Notes: generated by a model from the letters alone, not told the origin. Positions 1-6,921 are shown, counted from the first letter of the stretch. The stretch is DNA of 14,178 bases from Gammaproteobacteria bacterium (GCA_003514305.1 DORE01000242.1:7945-22122); one strand, 5' to 3'. Numbers and translations: made by a program.

Positions 1-283
1 ATTCCCATGGCGTAACAGCCTCTTTATAAAGCTGATAAAGGTTGCGCCCATGCCAGGGGCTAGACGGGTCGTCAATCAGGAATTCTGGGCTATCAACATT
101 CAGCGTCAAACCATCAGGGCTTGCCGTTTGAAGCTTAAGAGCGTGAACGCCAGCTTCTGAAGCTGCCTGTACCAGCTCCATGGCCCGATCGAGCGATTGA
201 TTGTGATTACCCGACATCTCCGCAATGATAAACGGCGGCTGATCGGGTCCAACGAGGCGATCGCCTATCTTGATTGCTTCCAT
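1..283 (-). CDS. pseI: Pseudaminic acid synthase PseI, N-terminal 94 residues (runs off window)
   Basis: This gene condenses 6-deoxy-AltdiNAc (2,4-diacetamido-2,4,6-trideoxy-L-altrose) with phosphoenolpyruvate to give pseudaminic acid in the cytoplasm. I translated it by hand from the ATG at 283. The first residues read MEAIKIGDRL, followed by the family signature PPFIIAEMSGNHNQS at residues 16-30 and ALKLQT at 48-53, then WHGRNLYQLY and TPWE near the cut. This is the usual start of the NeuB/PseI TIM-barrel family; PseI rather than NeuB is favoured by AEMSGNHNQS and by the pseBCFGH genes in the same run. About three quarters of the protein, including the C-terminal antifreeze-like (SAF) domain, lies outside the window. 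The start is one base after the stop of the preceding acetyltransferase gene, so translation is probably coupled. Residues 54-58 (ASPDG) differ from the YTPDS-type sequence I remember in Campylobacter PseI. Confidence 0.9.
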   Translation of the reverse strand, partial: MEAIKIGDRLVGPDQPPFIIAEMSGNHNQSLDRAMELVQAASEAGVHALKLQTASPDGLTLNVDSPEFLIDDPSSPWHGRNLYQLYKEAVTPWE

Positions 284-284
284 T

Positions 285-1070
285 TTATTTAGCCTTGAAG
301 ATAAAGGTATCGGAGTCCCCCATCTGAATGTGCCAGTTCTCTGGATTCAGAAGGTCGGGACCAGCCCATTGTTTTTCATAGATTTTTACGGAAAAAGGTT
401 GACTGAAAGTTTCTTTGTCAGGCCCTTTCTGGTAACCCGATGGAGACCAGCATTCGAACTTCGAGAGTCCATGCTCAGCGGCGGTTACACGCGATTCCGT
501 ATATAGGAGCTGAAAGACCGGGGTAGCGCTCTCTTTATTCTGATATTTGCTAATCACTGGCTGGTCAACTTCTCCAAACCGCCACTTCAACCAGTTATCG
601 GAGTAGTTAAAACTAAAGGGCCTGTCTATAAACTCCTCAGGATCAAAGTCATCGGTAGTTACAAAGCTCGCGAAAAACGGGGTCTTCCACCGGAACAATG
701 TGGTTTTTACGGTAGTAAACCTTTGGTTAGCAAAGCCAACTATAAAAGGGATCCCATTATCAATGCAGAATTCGTCTAATGACTTCATTAAGCGTGAGAT
801 CACCGCCAAACCCCGAACGGATTCGGTTACATAGGCGTGCGCCCCCATATAGACCTTATATTCGCCAATGGTGACCGGGAATAAACCATAATGTCCGATA
901 ATTCCATGCTCTGATTCGGCAACGAAAAAGACCGTTTCTCCTTCGGGATATTCCTGATAATAATGTTGCCACTTCTGCATGTTCCAACCGTGCGGATTGC
1001 CTCCTTCGGAAAAAAGGCGAACAATCCCTTCCGCATCTTTTTCGGAACCGCGGCGAATCTGAAACTTCAT
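285..1070 (-). CDS. GNAT-fold acyltransferase of unknown acceptor, 261 aa
   Basis: The N-terminal half looks like a GNAT acyl-CoA transferase. It starts MKFQIRRGSEKDAEGIVRLF, has strands FFVAESEHGIIGHYGLFPV (residues 48-66) and a motif-A-like segment VTESVRGLAVISRLM (81-95), where R-G-x-A would be the pyrophosphate loop. The second half (about 120-261) contains NWLKWRFGEVDQP (159-171), resembling the LxWRYxxxP block found in long GNATs of polysaccharide loci. It is longer than a one-domain GNAT (about 150-180 aa), so a second half-domain is likely. No signal peptide or membrane segment is seen; it should be cytoplasmic. Its ATG overlaps the reductase stop by 4 bases (ATGA), and pseI follows after one base, which ties it to Pse synthesis. 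It could acylate a Pse amine or hydroxyl, or a biosynthetic intermediate. The GNAT call is fairly secure; the substrate is unknown. Confidence 0.75.
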   Translation of the reverse strand: MKFQIRRGSEKDAEGIVRLFSEGGNPHGWNMQKWQHYYQEYPEGETVFFVAESEHGIIGHYGLFPVTIGEYKVYMGAHAYVTESVRGLAVISRLMKSLDEFCIDNGIPFIVGFANQRFTTVKTTLFRWKTPFFASFVTTDDFDPEEFIDRPFSFNYSDNWLKWRFGEVDQPVISKYQNKESATPVFQLLYTESRVTAAEHGLSKFECWSPSGYQKGPDKETFSQPFSVKIYEKQWAGPDLLNPENWHIQMGDSDTFIFKAK

Positions 1071-1786
1071 GCCGTGCTTCCCGCATCCACGGTAACTACA
1101 GTGCCGGTTATCATTTTGGCATCGTCGGACATCAGGTAGTTCACCATACTTGCTACGTCGTCCACATGTGCAAGCTCACCAAGAGGACTTCGCCTTTTTA
1201 TCGACTCCAGCTTTTCGCCCTCAAGTCCCTGGGTCATGTCCGTCGCCATATACCCGGGTGCCACACTATTAACCGTTATTCCGGCCTTTCCTACTTCCCG
1301 CGACAAAGATTTTGTAAAGCCGTTCATGGCAGACTTTGTGGCTCCATAAACTGCAAGGCCTTTGAAACCTGTGCTCCCAATGATGGAAGAGATGTTGATA
1401 ACTCTCCCCTTCCTGTTAATCAACATCGGTCGCAGGAGGTATTTTGTCAGAAGAATCGGCGCCTCAACATTAACCCGAAGAACTTTGGATATATCGCTTT
1501 CATGCATGGTTGCCAGAACACCATCAAGCCCTAAAGCCGCATTGTTTACCAGGCCATAGAGACGACCGTATTTCTTTGTAACTTGCTGGCTGAACTCATG
1601 AATACCCGATGTATCCGAAAAATCGTACGGTTCGAACACGGCATTGTCGGTAACTGCCAGCCATTCTTCGCACTCGGAAGAACATTTTCTGCCTACTACG
1701 ATGACCTTGTAACCTGTTGCAGCCAACCGCTTTGAAATTGCGAGACCCAAACCCCGGGTACCTCCGGTAACCAGTACTAAATCCAT
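1067..1786 (-). CDS. FabG-like short-chain dehydrogenase/reductase (probable 3-oxoacyl-ACP reductase), 239 aa
   Basis: This is a classical SDR. The Rossmann nucleotide loop TGGTRGLG is at residues 7-14, NNA at 81-83, catalytic Asn in RVNVEAP (N106), Ser134 in NISS, and YxxxK as Tyr147/Lys151 (YGATK). The Ser-to-Tyr spacing of 13 matches E. coli FabG. The PGYMATDM segment (177-184) and the C-terminal GTVVTVDAG are also FabG-like. Length is normal for the family (about 245). The best start is the ATG at 1786, four bases after the ligase stop, with AGGA at 1799-1796 as ribosome site; a TTG 42 bases upstream is possible but would add a non-family 14-residue extension. Lying next to an acyl carrier protein and an acyl ligase, it most likely reduces a carrier-bound 3-oxoacyl group to a 3-hydroxyacyl group with NADPH. 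An SDR acting on a sugar intermediate is the main alternative. Confidence 0.85.
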   Translation of the reverse strand: MDLVLVTGGTRGLGLAISKRLAATGYKVIVVGRKCSSECEEWLAVTDNAVFEPYDFSDTSGIHEFSQQVTKKYGRLYGLVNNAALGLDGVLATMHESDISKVLRVNVEAPILLTKYLLRPMLINRKGRVINISSIIGSTGFKGLAVYGATKSAMNGFTKSLSREVGKAGITVNSVAPGYMATDMTQGLEGEKLESIKRRSPLGELAHVDDVASMVNYLMSDDAKMITGTVVTVDAGSTA

Positions 1787-1790
1787 AACG

Positions 1791-3119
1791 TTATTTCCTG
1801 CTGATCTTGCCAGTTGGATTGTGCTCAATTTCAGTCACAAACCGAATGAGAGCGGGCACCTTATATTTCTCAAGCCGCGCCCGACAGTGACTCATGATTT
1901 CCTTTTTCAGGGCTGCCCTGTCCGTATCGGGCGTTCTGGGCTGAATCTCAGCCGTTACGAGTTGCCCCATCACACCACTTCCTTTGGGCTTCACGAGTAC
2001 CTCGCCAACACCGTCCACTTCCCGGATTACGGCCTCAACTTCCTCAGGAACGACCTTATTGCCGCCAACGTTGATAGCACCCGAATCGCGGCCCAGAAAC
2101 AAAACGCGCTCGTTACGCATGGCCACGAGGTCCCCCGAATCGATAAAACCATCAGAGTTTGCCATTGAGGTTCCGCCAGCCGAAGGAACATATCTCTCGG
2201 GTTTTATCAGCAATGTTCCTGATTCACTAATTCGGAGCTGGTTTCCGGCCACTCCCTGGTCCAAGTATTGAACAGGGAAACCCACTAAACCGTCTGTTAC
2301 GGAAAAACCAACGCCTGCCTCTGTGGAGGCGTAAATATGCGCGATCCTTGCGTTCGGAAATGCCGCTTTAAGCGCGTTGAGGATCGATTGATCTGCCGGC
2401 TCGCCACCGAGGGTGATCTGCCTGAATTGCTGGTCTCCCAAGACACCACTCATCAGCAGTTTCCGCCAGTAGCTCGGGGTTGCAGAAAGCGCGTTTGTAT
2501 TGTTTTCCCGAAGGAAGGCTGCCTGATCTCGAACGTTCCCGATATGGTTGCAAAGAACAAGCCGAGAGCCACTCGCTAGGGACTGAAGTACCACCTGAAG
2601 GCCGGCGAACCTGAACGGATCGTATACCAAGCCCCATATGAAATCTCGCCCTCGATCGGGGTCGAGTTTACAGGTTCTAGTCAGGCTATCCGTTGAATGT
2701 TCTATTAGCTTGGGCGTCCCGGTGGTTCCAGACGTTGCCAACACCCAACGGGTATTGACAGCTGCCTGGGGGTTCCCGGAAAAGTCGCCTCTTTTTTCCG
2801 GAGCATTGCCTGAAAACGATTCATCGACAGAGAGGGTCGGCTGAAAACGTGCTTTCAAGGAACCATAGTCGTCAGAGCTTCTGAGTGAATCAGGAACCAG
2901 AAAAACAACTTCCGCCACTCCATCAAGCGCAATCATCCAAGTAAGAGCGTCTATGCTGTCTGCCAACTCAAGGGCTACCCTGGAAGCATCGATGCCTCGC
3001 AAAAAATCCCTGCAAGCGGCAATGTCTCGCATCAAGTCTCCAGAAGTTTTCTGTCCTTCTGGGGAAACCCACAACACCTGATCATCACTGATTTTTGTCA
3101 GTAGCTCTTCAAGAATCAC
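1791..3119 (-). CDS. AMP-forming acyl ligase (adenylation enzyme, likely loads the adjacent acyl carrier protein), 442 aa
   Basis: This is a member of the ANL adenylating superfamily, which activates a carboxylic acid with ATP and passes it to a thiol. Visible core motifs are the phosphate-binding loop LATSGTTGTPK (residues 127-137), YASTEAG (263-269), SGD with Asp330, the hinge region GRDSGAINVGGNKV (343-356) followed by PEEVE, and the C-terminal NPTGKISRK (434-442) with catalytic Lys438. All expected landmarks are present, so it should be active. At 442 aa it is shorter than typical acyl-CoA synthetases (500-600), with a short N-terminal region, which suits a stand-alone short-chain acyl or hydroxyacyl ligase. 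It begins with GTG at 3119; AGG at 3129-3127 overlaps the carrier protein's stop region and gives a 7-base spacing. The gene directly follows the acyl carrier protein (8-base gap), so loading that carrier is the natural role. The acid it activates cannot be told from the sequence. Confidence 0.85.
   Translation of the reverse strand: MILEELLTKISDDQVLWVSPEGQKTSGDLMRDIAACRDFLRGIDASRVALELADSIDALTWMIALDGVAEVVFLVPDSLRSSDDYGSLKARFQPTLSVDESFSGNAPEKRGDFSGNPQAAVNTRWVLATSGTTGTPKLIEHSTDSLTRTCKLDPDRGRDFIWGLVYDPFRFAGLQVVLQSLASGSRLVLCNHIGNVRDQAAFLRENNTNALSATPSYWRKLLMSGVLGDQQFRQITLGGEPADQSILNALKAAFPNARIAHIYASTEAGVGFSVTDGLVGFPVQYLDQGVAGNQLRISESGTLLIKPERYVPSAGGTSMANSDGFIDSGDLVAMRNERVLFLGRDSGAINVGGNKVVPEEVEAVIREVDGVGEVLVKPKGSGVMGQLVTAEIQPRTPDTDRAALKKEIMSHCRARLEKYKVPALIRFVTEIEHNPTGKISRK
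1796..1799 (-). promoter_or_regulatory. Ribosome-binding site deciding the SDR start
   Basis: AGGA lies 9 bases upstream of the ATG at 1786, within the last codons of the ligase gene. It supports this ATG, which starts the Rossmann fold with MDLVLVTGG, over the TTG at 1828. Confidence 0.6.
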
Positions 3120-3127
3120 AATTGAAC

Positions 3128-3379
3128 CTACTTAGCCCGATTCTCATAAATGGCAACGAACTCACCGAACGTTGTAGGGTAAACGGCCTCTTCCATTTCC
3201 ACAAAGGGATCAAATCCCAACTCTTCTTCTAACCTTGCAACGAGGATTGCAAAACCTAGTGAATCGAGACCGCTATTGAGAAGTACGGTGTCATCAGTCA
3301 ACTCCTCACATTGTAGCGATGATTCCGTTGATTCTAGGGCCTCATCAAACAGCTCAAGAATTACTTCACGTACTTGCAT
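3128..3379 (-). CDS. Acyl carrier protein, 83 aa
   Basis: This is a small, strongly acidic four-helix carrier protein. The phosphopantetheine site is the DSL motif in NSGLDSLGFAILVARLEE (residues 35-52), with Ser40 as the attachment serine. The segment EEELGFDPF (51-59) after it is typical of stand-alone carriers that pair with AMP ligases. Only about four basic residues are visible against some twenty acidic ones, as usual for ACPs. It needs a phosphopantetheinyl transferase, which is not in the window, so a housekeeping one must serve. Its ATG immediately follows the TAG stop of the pseH-like gene with no spacer, and the ligase follows after 8 bases. This is not the housekeeping fatty-acid AcpP: the sequence around the serine (SGLDSLGFA) differs from the AcpP-type GADSLDTVE, and no fab genes other than the SDR are present. 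It is probably a dedicated carrier for an acyl group put onto Pse. Confidence 0.9.
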   Translation of the reverse strand: MQVREVILELFDEALESTESSLQCEELTDDTVLLNSGLDSLGFAILVARLEEELGFDPFVEMEEAVYPTTFGEFVAIYENRAK

Positions 3380-3949
3380 CTAGTTCTCCAATTTTAAATT
3401 TTCACATGCTGTTCTAATGGAACTCGGGATTACTTTTGTCGCTTTGTTGAGAACAGGTTCTATGGTCCCGGAAACAAGCCGGTATTCGATGAACTCTACC
3501 TCCCTGCCGCTCGAGGTATAGCGCAAAATCCTACCTGTCTCCGGAATGCCAAGAAACCGATTCAGTTTTATAGGGTTGGCGTTATGTGAAGCGACCTCGC
3601 TTCGCATGCTCTCGGTCGCGGGGAAGCTAAAAGAGTATTTAATCGCAATAATGACTAGCCCCACGAACAAACCAGGTATCGCTTTTTCACTGCCAATATA
3701 ACAACCCCAGGTCACTTCTTTCCCACCAAGCCCCGTAAAGTATATGGCTGCAACGGGTGTATCTCTTAACTCAACGACAAAATACGCCCGTGATTCATCT
3801 GTATCCAGAACCCGTAAGAAGCTGGCGTGATCCTCATTACCTATAGTGGAGTCATCCAACATATTTAACCTGATACGCTCGGCGTTCCGCCACGCCAGCA
3901 CAGTTTCAGTATTCTCCGGATTAAACGGAACTAATTTAAAACAACTCAT
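3380..3949 (-). CDS. pseH: PseH-like GNAT N-acyltransferase, 189 aa
   Basis: PseH normally transfers acetyl from acetyl-CoA to the 4-amino group of UDP-4-amino-4,6-dideoxy-L-AltNAc. This protein has the family's N-terminal block VLAWRNAERIR (residues 17-27; compare the WRNHP of Campylobacter PseH as I remember it), a central GNAT core (about 55-110) and the motif-B-like NPIKLNRFLGI (125-135). Size matches PseH (about 160-190). Position directly after pseG supports the call. Oddity: the acyl-CoA pyrophosphate loop, usually Q/R-x-x-G-x-G/A, reads EKAIPGLFVG (88-97), without the expected pattern. ATG at 3949 is preferred: it shares one base with the pseG stop (TGATG) and has AGG at 3959-3957, 7 bases upstream. 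A TTG at 3952 has only 4 bases of spacing. The following gene is an acyl carrier protein with zero gap, so the donor may be an acyl-ACP. PseH role likely, donor uncertain. Confidence 0.75.
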   Translation of the reverse strand: MSCFKLVPFNPENTETVLAWRNAERIRLNMLDDSTIGNEDHASFLRVLDTDESRAYFVVELRDTPVAAIYFTGLGGKEVTWGCYIGSEKAIPGLFVGLVIIAIKYSFSFPATESMRSEVASHNANPIKLNRFLGIPETGRILRYTSSGREVEFIEYRLVSGTIEPVLNKATKVIPSSIRTACENLKLEN

Positions 3950-5046
3950 CAAGCAACCTGATCCGTAAGTGTTTGAACAACGCGCTTACAACCCTGCCCA
4001 TCAACCAATGCACGCATTTTTTCAGCCCTGGCTTCCATCAGTGCGGGACTCTCTACTTGCTCCTGCAAGGCGGTAGCTATCGTTTCAGGATGAACGTTCT
4101 CAGCTTTGCCTAAAAACTTTATCAGTCCTTTGCTCTGCAATTCCTGGTTCACCTGGTCCTGATTCGGCGCAACACTGACAACAATAGAATTTAAACCGAG
4201 ACACATTCGCTCCCAATTGGTCGCACCACCGGCACCCAGCATTAAGTCCGCTCGGATCATCAGGGCAGAGAGAGTTGGCAACCCAGAGTAGAGCCTCGCC
4301 TTCGCTCTGTTCTTAACGAGGCCCTCGACATTTTCGGGAGAGGGATGATTCCGGCCAATAACAACATCAAGCGAGAGTGAAGCAAACTCCTCCCGATTAA
4401 GGACTTCCAGATAAGTTTCCGTTAAATGGTATGGATCACTTCCACCAACAAAAACCAATACTCTGGATATGGTTCCGTCTCTCCGAGGAAGAGCTTTCGC
4501 ACACGAAGCATAGTCACTCCCCAAAAGTGCGAAATGCGGCCCCAAAAGCAAAACGCAATCAGAGTTTATTCTGGCGGTATAGCGCTCTCGCGTATCCAGG
4601 CTGACCGCATTTTGATCGAGAAGAACGTCGGCATGATGGGAACGATCTGCCAAGTCATCGATCACCATTGTTTTCTTTGTTGCTACGGACGTATATTGCT
4701 CCCACTGAGCGTCCAGCGCATAGTGGTCAACTATCAACCAGTCCGGATCCAGATGATTTAGCGCAGCGCGCGTCTCGGAAGCATCCAGTTGCCACGGAAC
4801 TCCCAATAACGGTGCATGAGGAATCCCCTTGTCCAACTGAGCCAGATCTCCGCTGACAGGCGCTTTCAATAATTCAACACCAAAGCCCCTATCTGAAATC
4901 ACGGGCCCCATGTGGCCTTGAAGGTCACGGCATACAAAACTGCAAGTGTGCCCTTGACGACGAAGCTCTTCGGCCAGTGTCAGGCACCTCATTACATGGC
5001 CAGTCCCAATCCGGATGGAGGCATCGGTTCGAAAGACGACCTTCAC
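3949..5046 (-). CDS. pseG: UDP-2,4-diacetamido-2,4,6-trideoxy-L-altrose hydrolase PseG, 365 aa
   Basis: PseG removes UDP from the nucleotide sugar, releasing the free 2,4-diacylamido sugar that PseI uses. The N-terminal signature GTGHVMRCLTLAEEL is at residues 14-28, with the catalytic His17 known from Campylobacter PseG at exactly the same number. The GT-B-like C-terminal half carries VFVGGSDP (198-205) and the nucleotide-binding segment GAGGATNWERMCLGL (271-285) followed by VAPNQDQ. At 365 aa it is longer than the Campylobacter/Helicobacter form (about 275) but similar to gammaproteobacterial ones. The start is a GTG at 5046, overlapping the pseF stop by 4 bases; it places His17 correctly, which supports it over later starts. 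Its stop overlaps the next start by one base. Cytoplasmic; no unusual residues noted. Confidence 0.93.
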   Translation of the reverse strand: MKVVFRTDASIRIGTGHVMRCLTLAEELRRQGHTCSFVCRDLQGHMGPVISDRGFGVELLKAPVSGDLAQLDKGIPHAPLLGVPWQLDASETRAALNHLDPDWLIVDHYALDAQWEQYTSVATKKTMVIDDLADRSHHADVLLDQNAVSLDTRERYTARINSDCVLLLGPHFALLGSDYASCAKALPRRDGTISRVLVFVGGSDPYHLTETYLEVLNREEFASLSLDVVIGRNHPSPENVEGLVKNRAKARLYSGLPTLSALMIRADLMLGAGGATNWERMCLGLNSIVVSVAPNQDQVNQELQSKGLIKFLGKAENVHPETIATALQEQVESPALMEARAEKMRALVDGQGCKRVVQTLTDQVA

Positions 5047-5756
5047 GCGTTAGCCTTTGCGTTCTGCATGGCACGAAACATCCACTCTGCCCTGCTCCAA
5101 TCCTCAGGGGTGTCAATATCCTGTACCCTGTGGCGGGGAAGCATTACAGGAGCAGAGCCCTCTGAGAATACCGCACGCTCCTCAAGCCACGCCTCAGCCG
5201 TACCCCAGTAAAACTGACCGGCATCGTGCCATGCCTCCTCCAAATCCTGCGAGCGGGTATTGAAGTGTTCTGGATGGAACATAGCCACGCGGCCACGTTC
5301 GGTAATCCGGATAGCCCGCTGGATTGGAAAAGAGTAACTCGTTACCGAGAAAGCATAACTTGCTCTCTCCATCTGAATCAGCGCCAGGCCTCGCTGAATA
5401 TCTTCTGAGGAGATAAACGGGGCCGTTGCGTAGATGCAACAGGCATATTCAATCTGCTCGCCGTTCCGCTGCAGCCAGTCCACGGCGTGCCGAATAACCG
5501 GCAAAGTCCCGGCGTAATCATTGGAAAGCTCTGCAGGCCGCACAAAGGGTACCTCTGCGCCAAGCTCCATCGCTAGCTCAGAAATTTCGCGGTCATCTGT
5601 GGATACGATAATTCGGTCGAAACATCCGCTTTCCATCGCGGCCTCAATCGGCCAGGCAATCATCGGTTTACCACAGAAATCCCGGATATTTTTGCGGGGG
5701 ATTCGTTTGCTTCCACCCCGGGCAGGAATAACCGCAACACGCTTTGCAGATGTCAT
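5043..5756 (-). CDS. pseF: CMP-pseudaminic acid cytidylyltransferase PseF, 237 aa
   Basis: PseF couples pseudaminic acid to CTP, giving CMP-Pse, the donor used by Pse transferases. The nucleotide-binding motif ARGGSKRIPRKN is at residues 12-23, typical of CMP-sialate and CMP-Pse synthetases, followed by CGKPMIAWPIEAA. VSTDD (51-55) and ATAPF (110-114) are conserved nucleotidyltransferase positions, and the PseF-like block with QDLEEAWHDAGQFYWG (170-185) and QDIDTPEDW (212-220) favours PseF over NeuA. Length (237) is normal. ATG at 5756 overlaps the pseC stop by 4 bases (ATGA), and its own stop overlaps the pseG GTG start. No transferase that would use CMP-Pse is in the window. Confidence 0.93.
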   Translation of the reverse strand: MTSAKRVAVIPARGGSKRIPRKNIRDFCGKPMIAWPIEAAMESGCFDRIIVSTDDREISELAMELGAEVPFVRPAELSNDYAGTLPVIRHAVDWLQRNGEQIEYACCIYATAPFISSEDIQRGLALIQMERASYAFSVTSYSFPIQRAIRITERGRVAMFHPEHFNTRSQDLEEAWHDAGQFYWGTAEAWLEERAVFSEGSAPVMLPRHRVQDIDTPEDWSRAEWMFRAMQNAKANA

Positions 5757-6919
5757 TTTACGTTACCCAGAATCTCTTCTATAACCGAAACTACTCTGTC
5801 CTGCTCTTCAAAGGTGAGACCGTGGAACATTGGGATACTGATAGCCTCTCGGTAGTAGGCCATTGAGTTCGGGAAATCATCTTCCCTGAAGCCCATCTGT
5901 TTATAGTACGGCTGTGTGTGCACAGGGATATAGTGCAGGTTTACGCCAATACCCTGCTCTCTCAACCCCTCAAAGACTTCCCGATGACTCAGAGAAGTTT
6001 GCGCCAACTGTAATCGGATTACATAGAGATGCAACCCACTGTAACTATCGGGGTGTTGCCACGGGAGTGTCAGCGGCAGCGCACCCAGAAGCTGGTCATA
6101 GCGACTTGCAAGCTCATGGCGCCGAGCTACGAAATCGTCCAGCCTCTGCATCTGGCTAACGCCCAACGCAGCTTGAAGCTCTGTCATACGGTAGTTATAG
6201 CCGAGGTCAACCTGCTGGTAATACCAGGGCCCATGAGGTTCACAGGTCATTAATGCCGGATCGCGAGTGATTCCGTGGCTGCGCAGGAGGTTCAATTTTT
6301 CTGCCAGGCGGTCATCGTTGGTCAAAGCCATACCGCCCTCGGCTGTGGTTACAATCTTGACCGGGTGAAAGCTGAAGACGGTTATATCGCTATACCGGCT
6401 GTTGCCAATGAACTCGCCCTTGTATTTACCACCAATCGCGTGGGAGGCATCCTCAATGATCCTGAAGCCATACTCCGCGGCCAAGGCACCGATAGCTTCC
6501 ATATCGCAAGGCTGGCCGCATAAATGAACAGCCACTACTACCTTGGGCAGGCGCTTTTCCTGTTTCGCAAGCTCCAGTTTCGCCTTAAGCGCGACGGGGC
6601 ACAGATTGTAGGTTCGCGGATCAATGTCTACGAAATCAACATGCGCTCCGCAATACAGGCCGCAATTAGCGGAAGCGACAAAGGTTACGGGCGATGTCCA
6701 CAGCCAGTCATCTTTTCCAAGGCCAAGCGCCGCACAGGCAATATGCAGCGCAGAAGTTGCGCTGTTCACTGCAACAGCATGGGTTGCGCCAACGTGTTCT
6801 GCCACTGAACGCTCAAACTTTGGGACCGTTGGTCCCTGAGTCAGAAAGTCTGACTTAAGCACCTCTACAACGGCGTCTATGTCAGCTTGGGTAATTTCCT
6901 GTTTGCCATAGGGAATCAT
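5753..6919 (-). CDS. pseC: UDP-4-amino-4,6-dideoxy-N-acetyl-L-altrosamine transaminase PseC, 388 aa
   Basis: This is a PLP-dependent DegT/DnrJ/EryC1-family sugar aminotransferase. It aminates C4 of UDP-4-keto-6-deoxy-L-AltNAc made by PseB, using glutamate as amino donor. Visible landmarks are YGKQEITQADIDAVVEVL (residues 4-21), TQGPTVPKFE (27-36), the PLP phosphate region NSATSALHIA (52-61), EDASHAIGG (156-164) with the aspartate that contacts the pyridine nitrogen, and SFHPVKIVTTAEGG (183-196), in which Lys188 forms the Schiff base. The GYNYRMTELQAALG block lies further on. Length agrees with the family (370-390). The ATG at 6919 is two bases after the pseB stop; the gene ends by overlapping the pseF start. 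All catalytic residues are present, so it should be active. Confidence 0.95.
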   Translation of the reverse strand: MIPYGKQEITQADIDAVVEVLKSDFLTQGPTVPKFERSVAEHVGATHAVAVNSATSALHIACAALGLGKDDWLWTSPVTFVASANCGLYCGAHVDFVDIDPRTYNLCPVALKAKLELAKQEKRLPKVVVAVHLCGQPCDMEAIGALAAEYGFRIIEDASHAIGGKYKGEFIGNSRYSDITVFSFHPVKIVTTAEGGMALTNDDRLAEKLNLLRSHGITRDPALMTCEPHGPWYYQQVDLGYNYRMTELQAALGVSQMQRLDDFVARRHELASRYDQLLGALPLTLPWQHPDSYSGLHLYVIRLQLAQTSLSHREVFEGLREQGIGVNLHYIPVHTQPYYKQMGFREDDFPNSMAYYREAISIPMFHGLTFEEQDRVVSVIEEILGNVK

Positions 6920-6921
6920 GA

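Noticed and set aside
1784..1828. Longer SDR start at a TTG (1828), adding 14 residues and overlapping the ligase gene
   Set aside because: The Rossmann fold begins at MDLVLVTGG with an ATG and an AGGA site at good spacing; the extension matches nothing in the SDR family.
3128..3379. The carrier protein as the housekeeping fatty-acid AcpP
   Set aside because: The region around the serine is SGLDSLGFA rather than the AcpP-type sequence, and no fabD/fabF neighbours exist.
4069..4076. Exact GGCGGTAG, the core of the RfaH-recruiting ops element
   Set aside because: It is on the plus strand, inside pseG, opposite to transcription of all genes here; ops acts on the non-template strand near the operon head, so this is chance.
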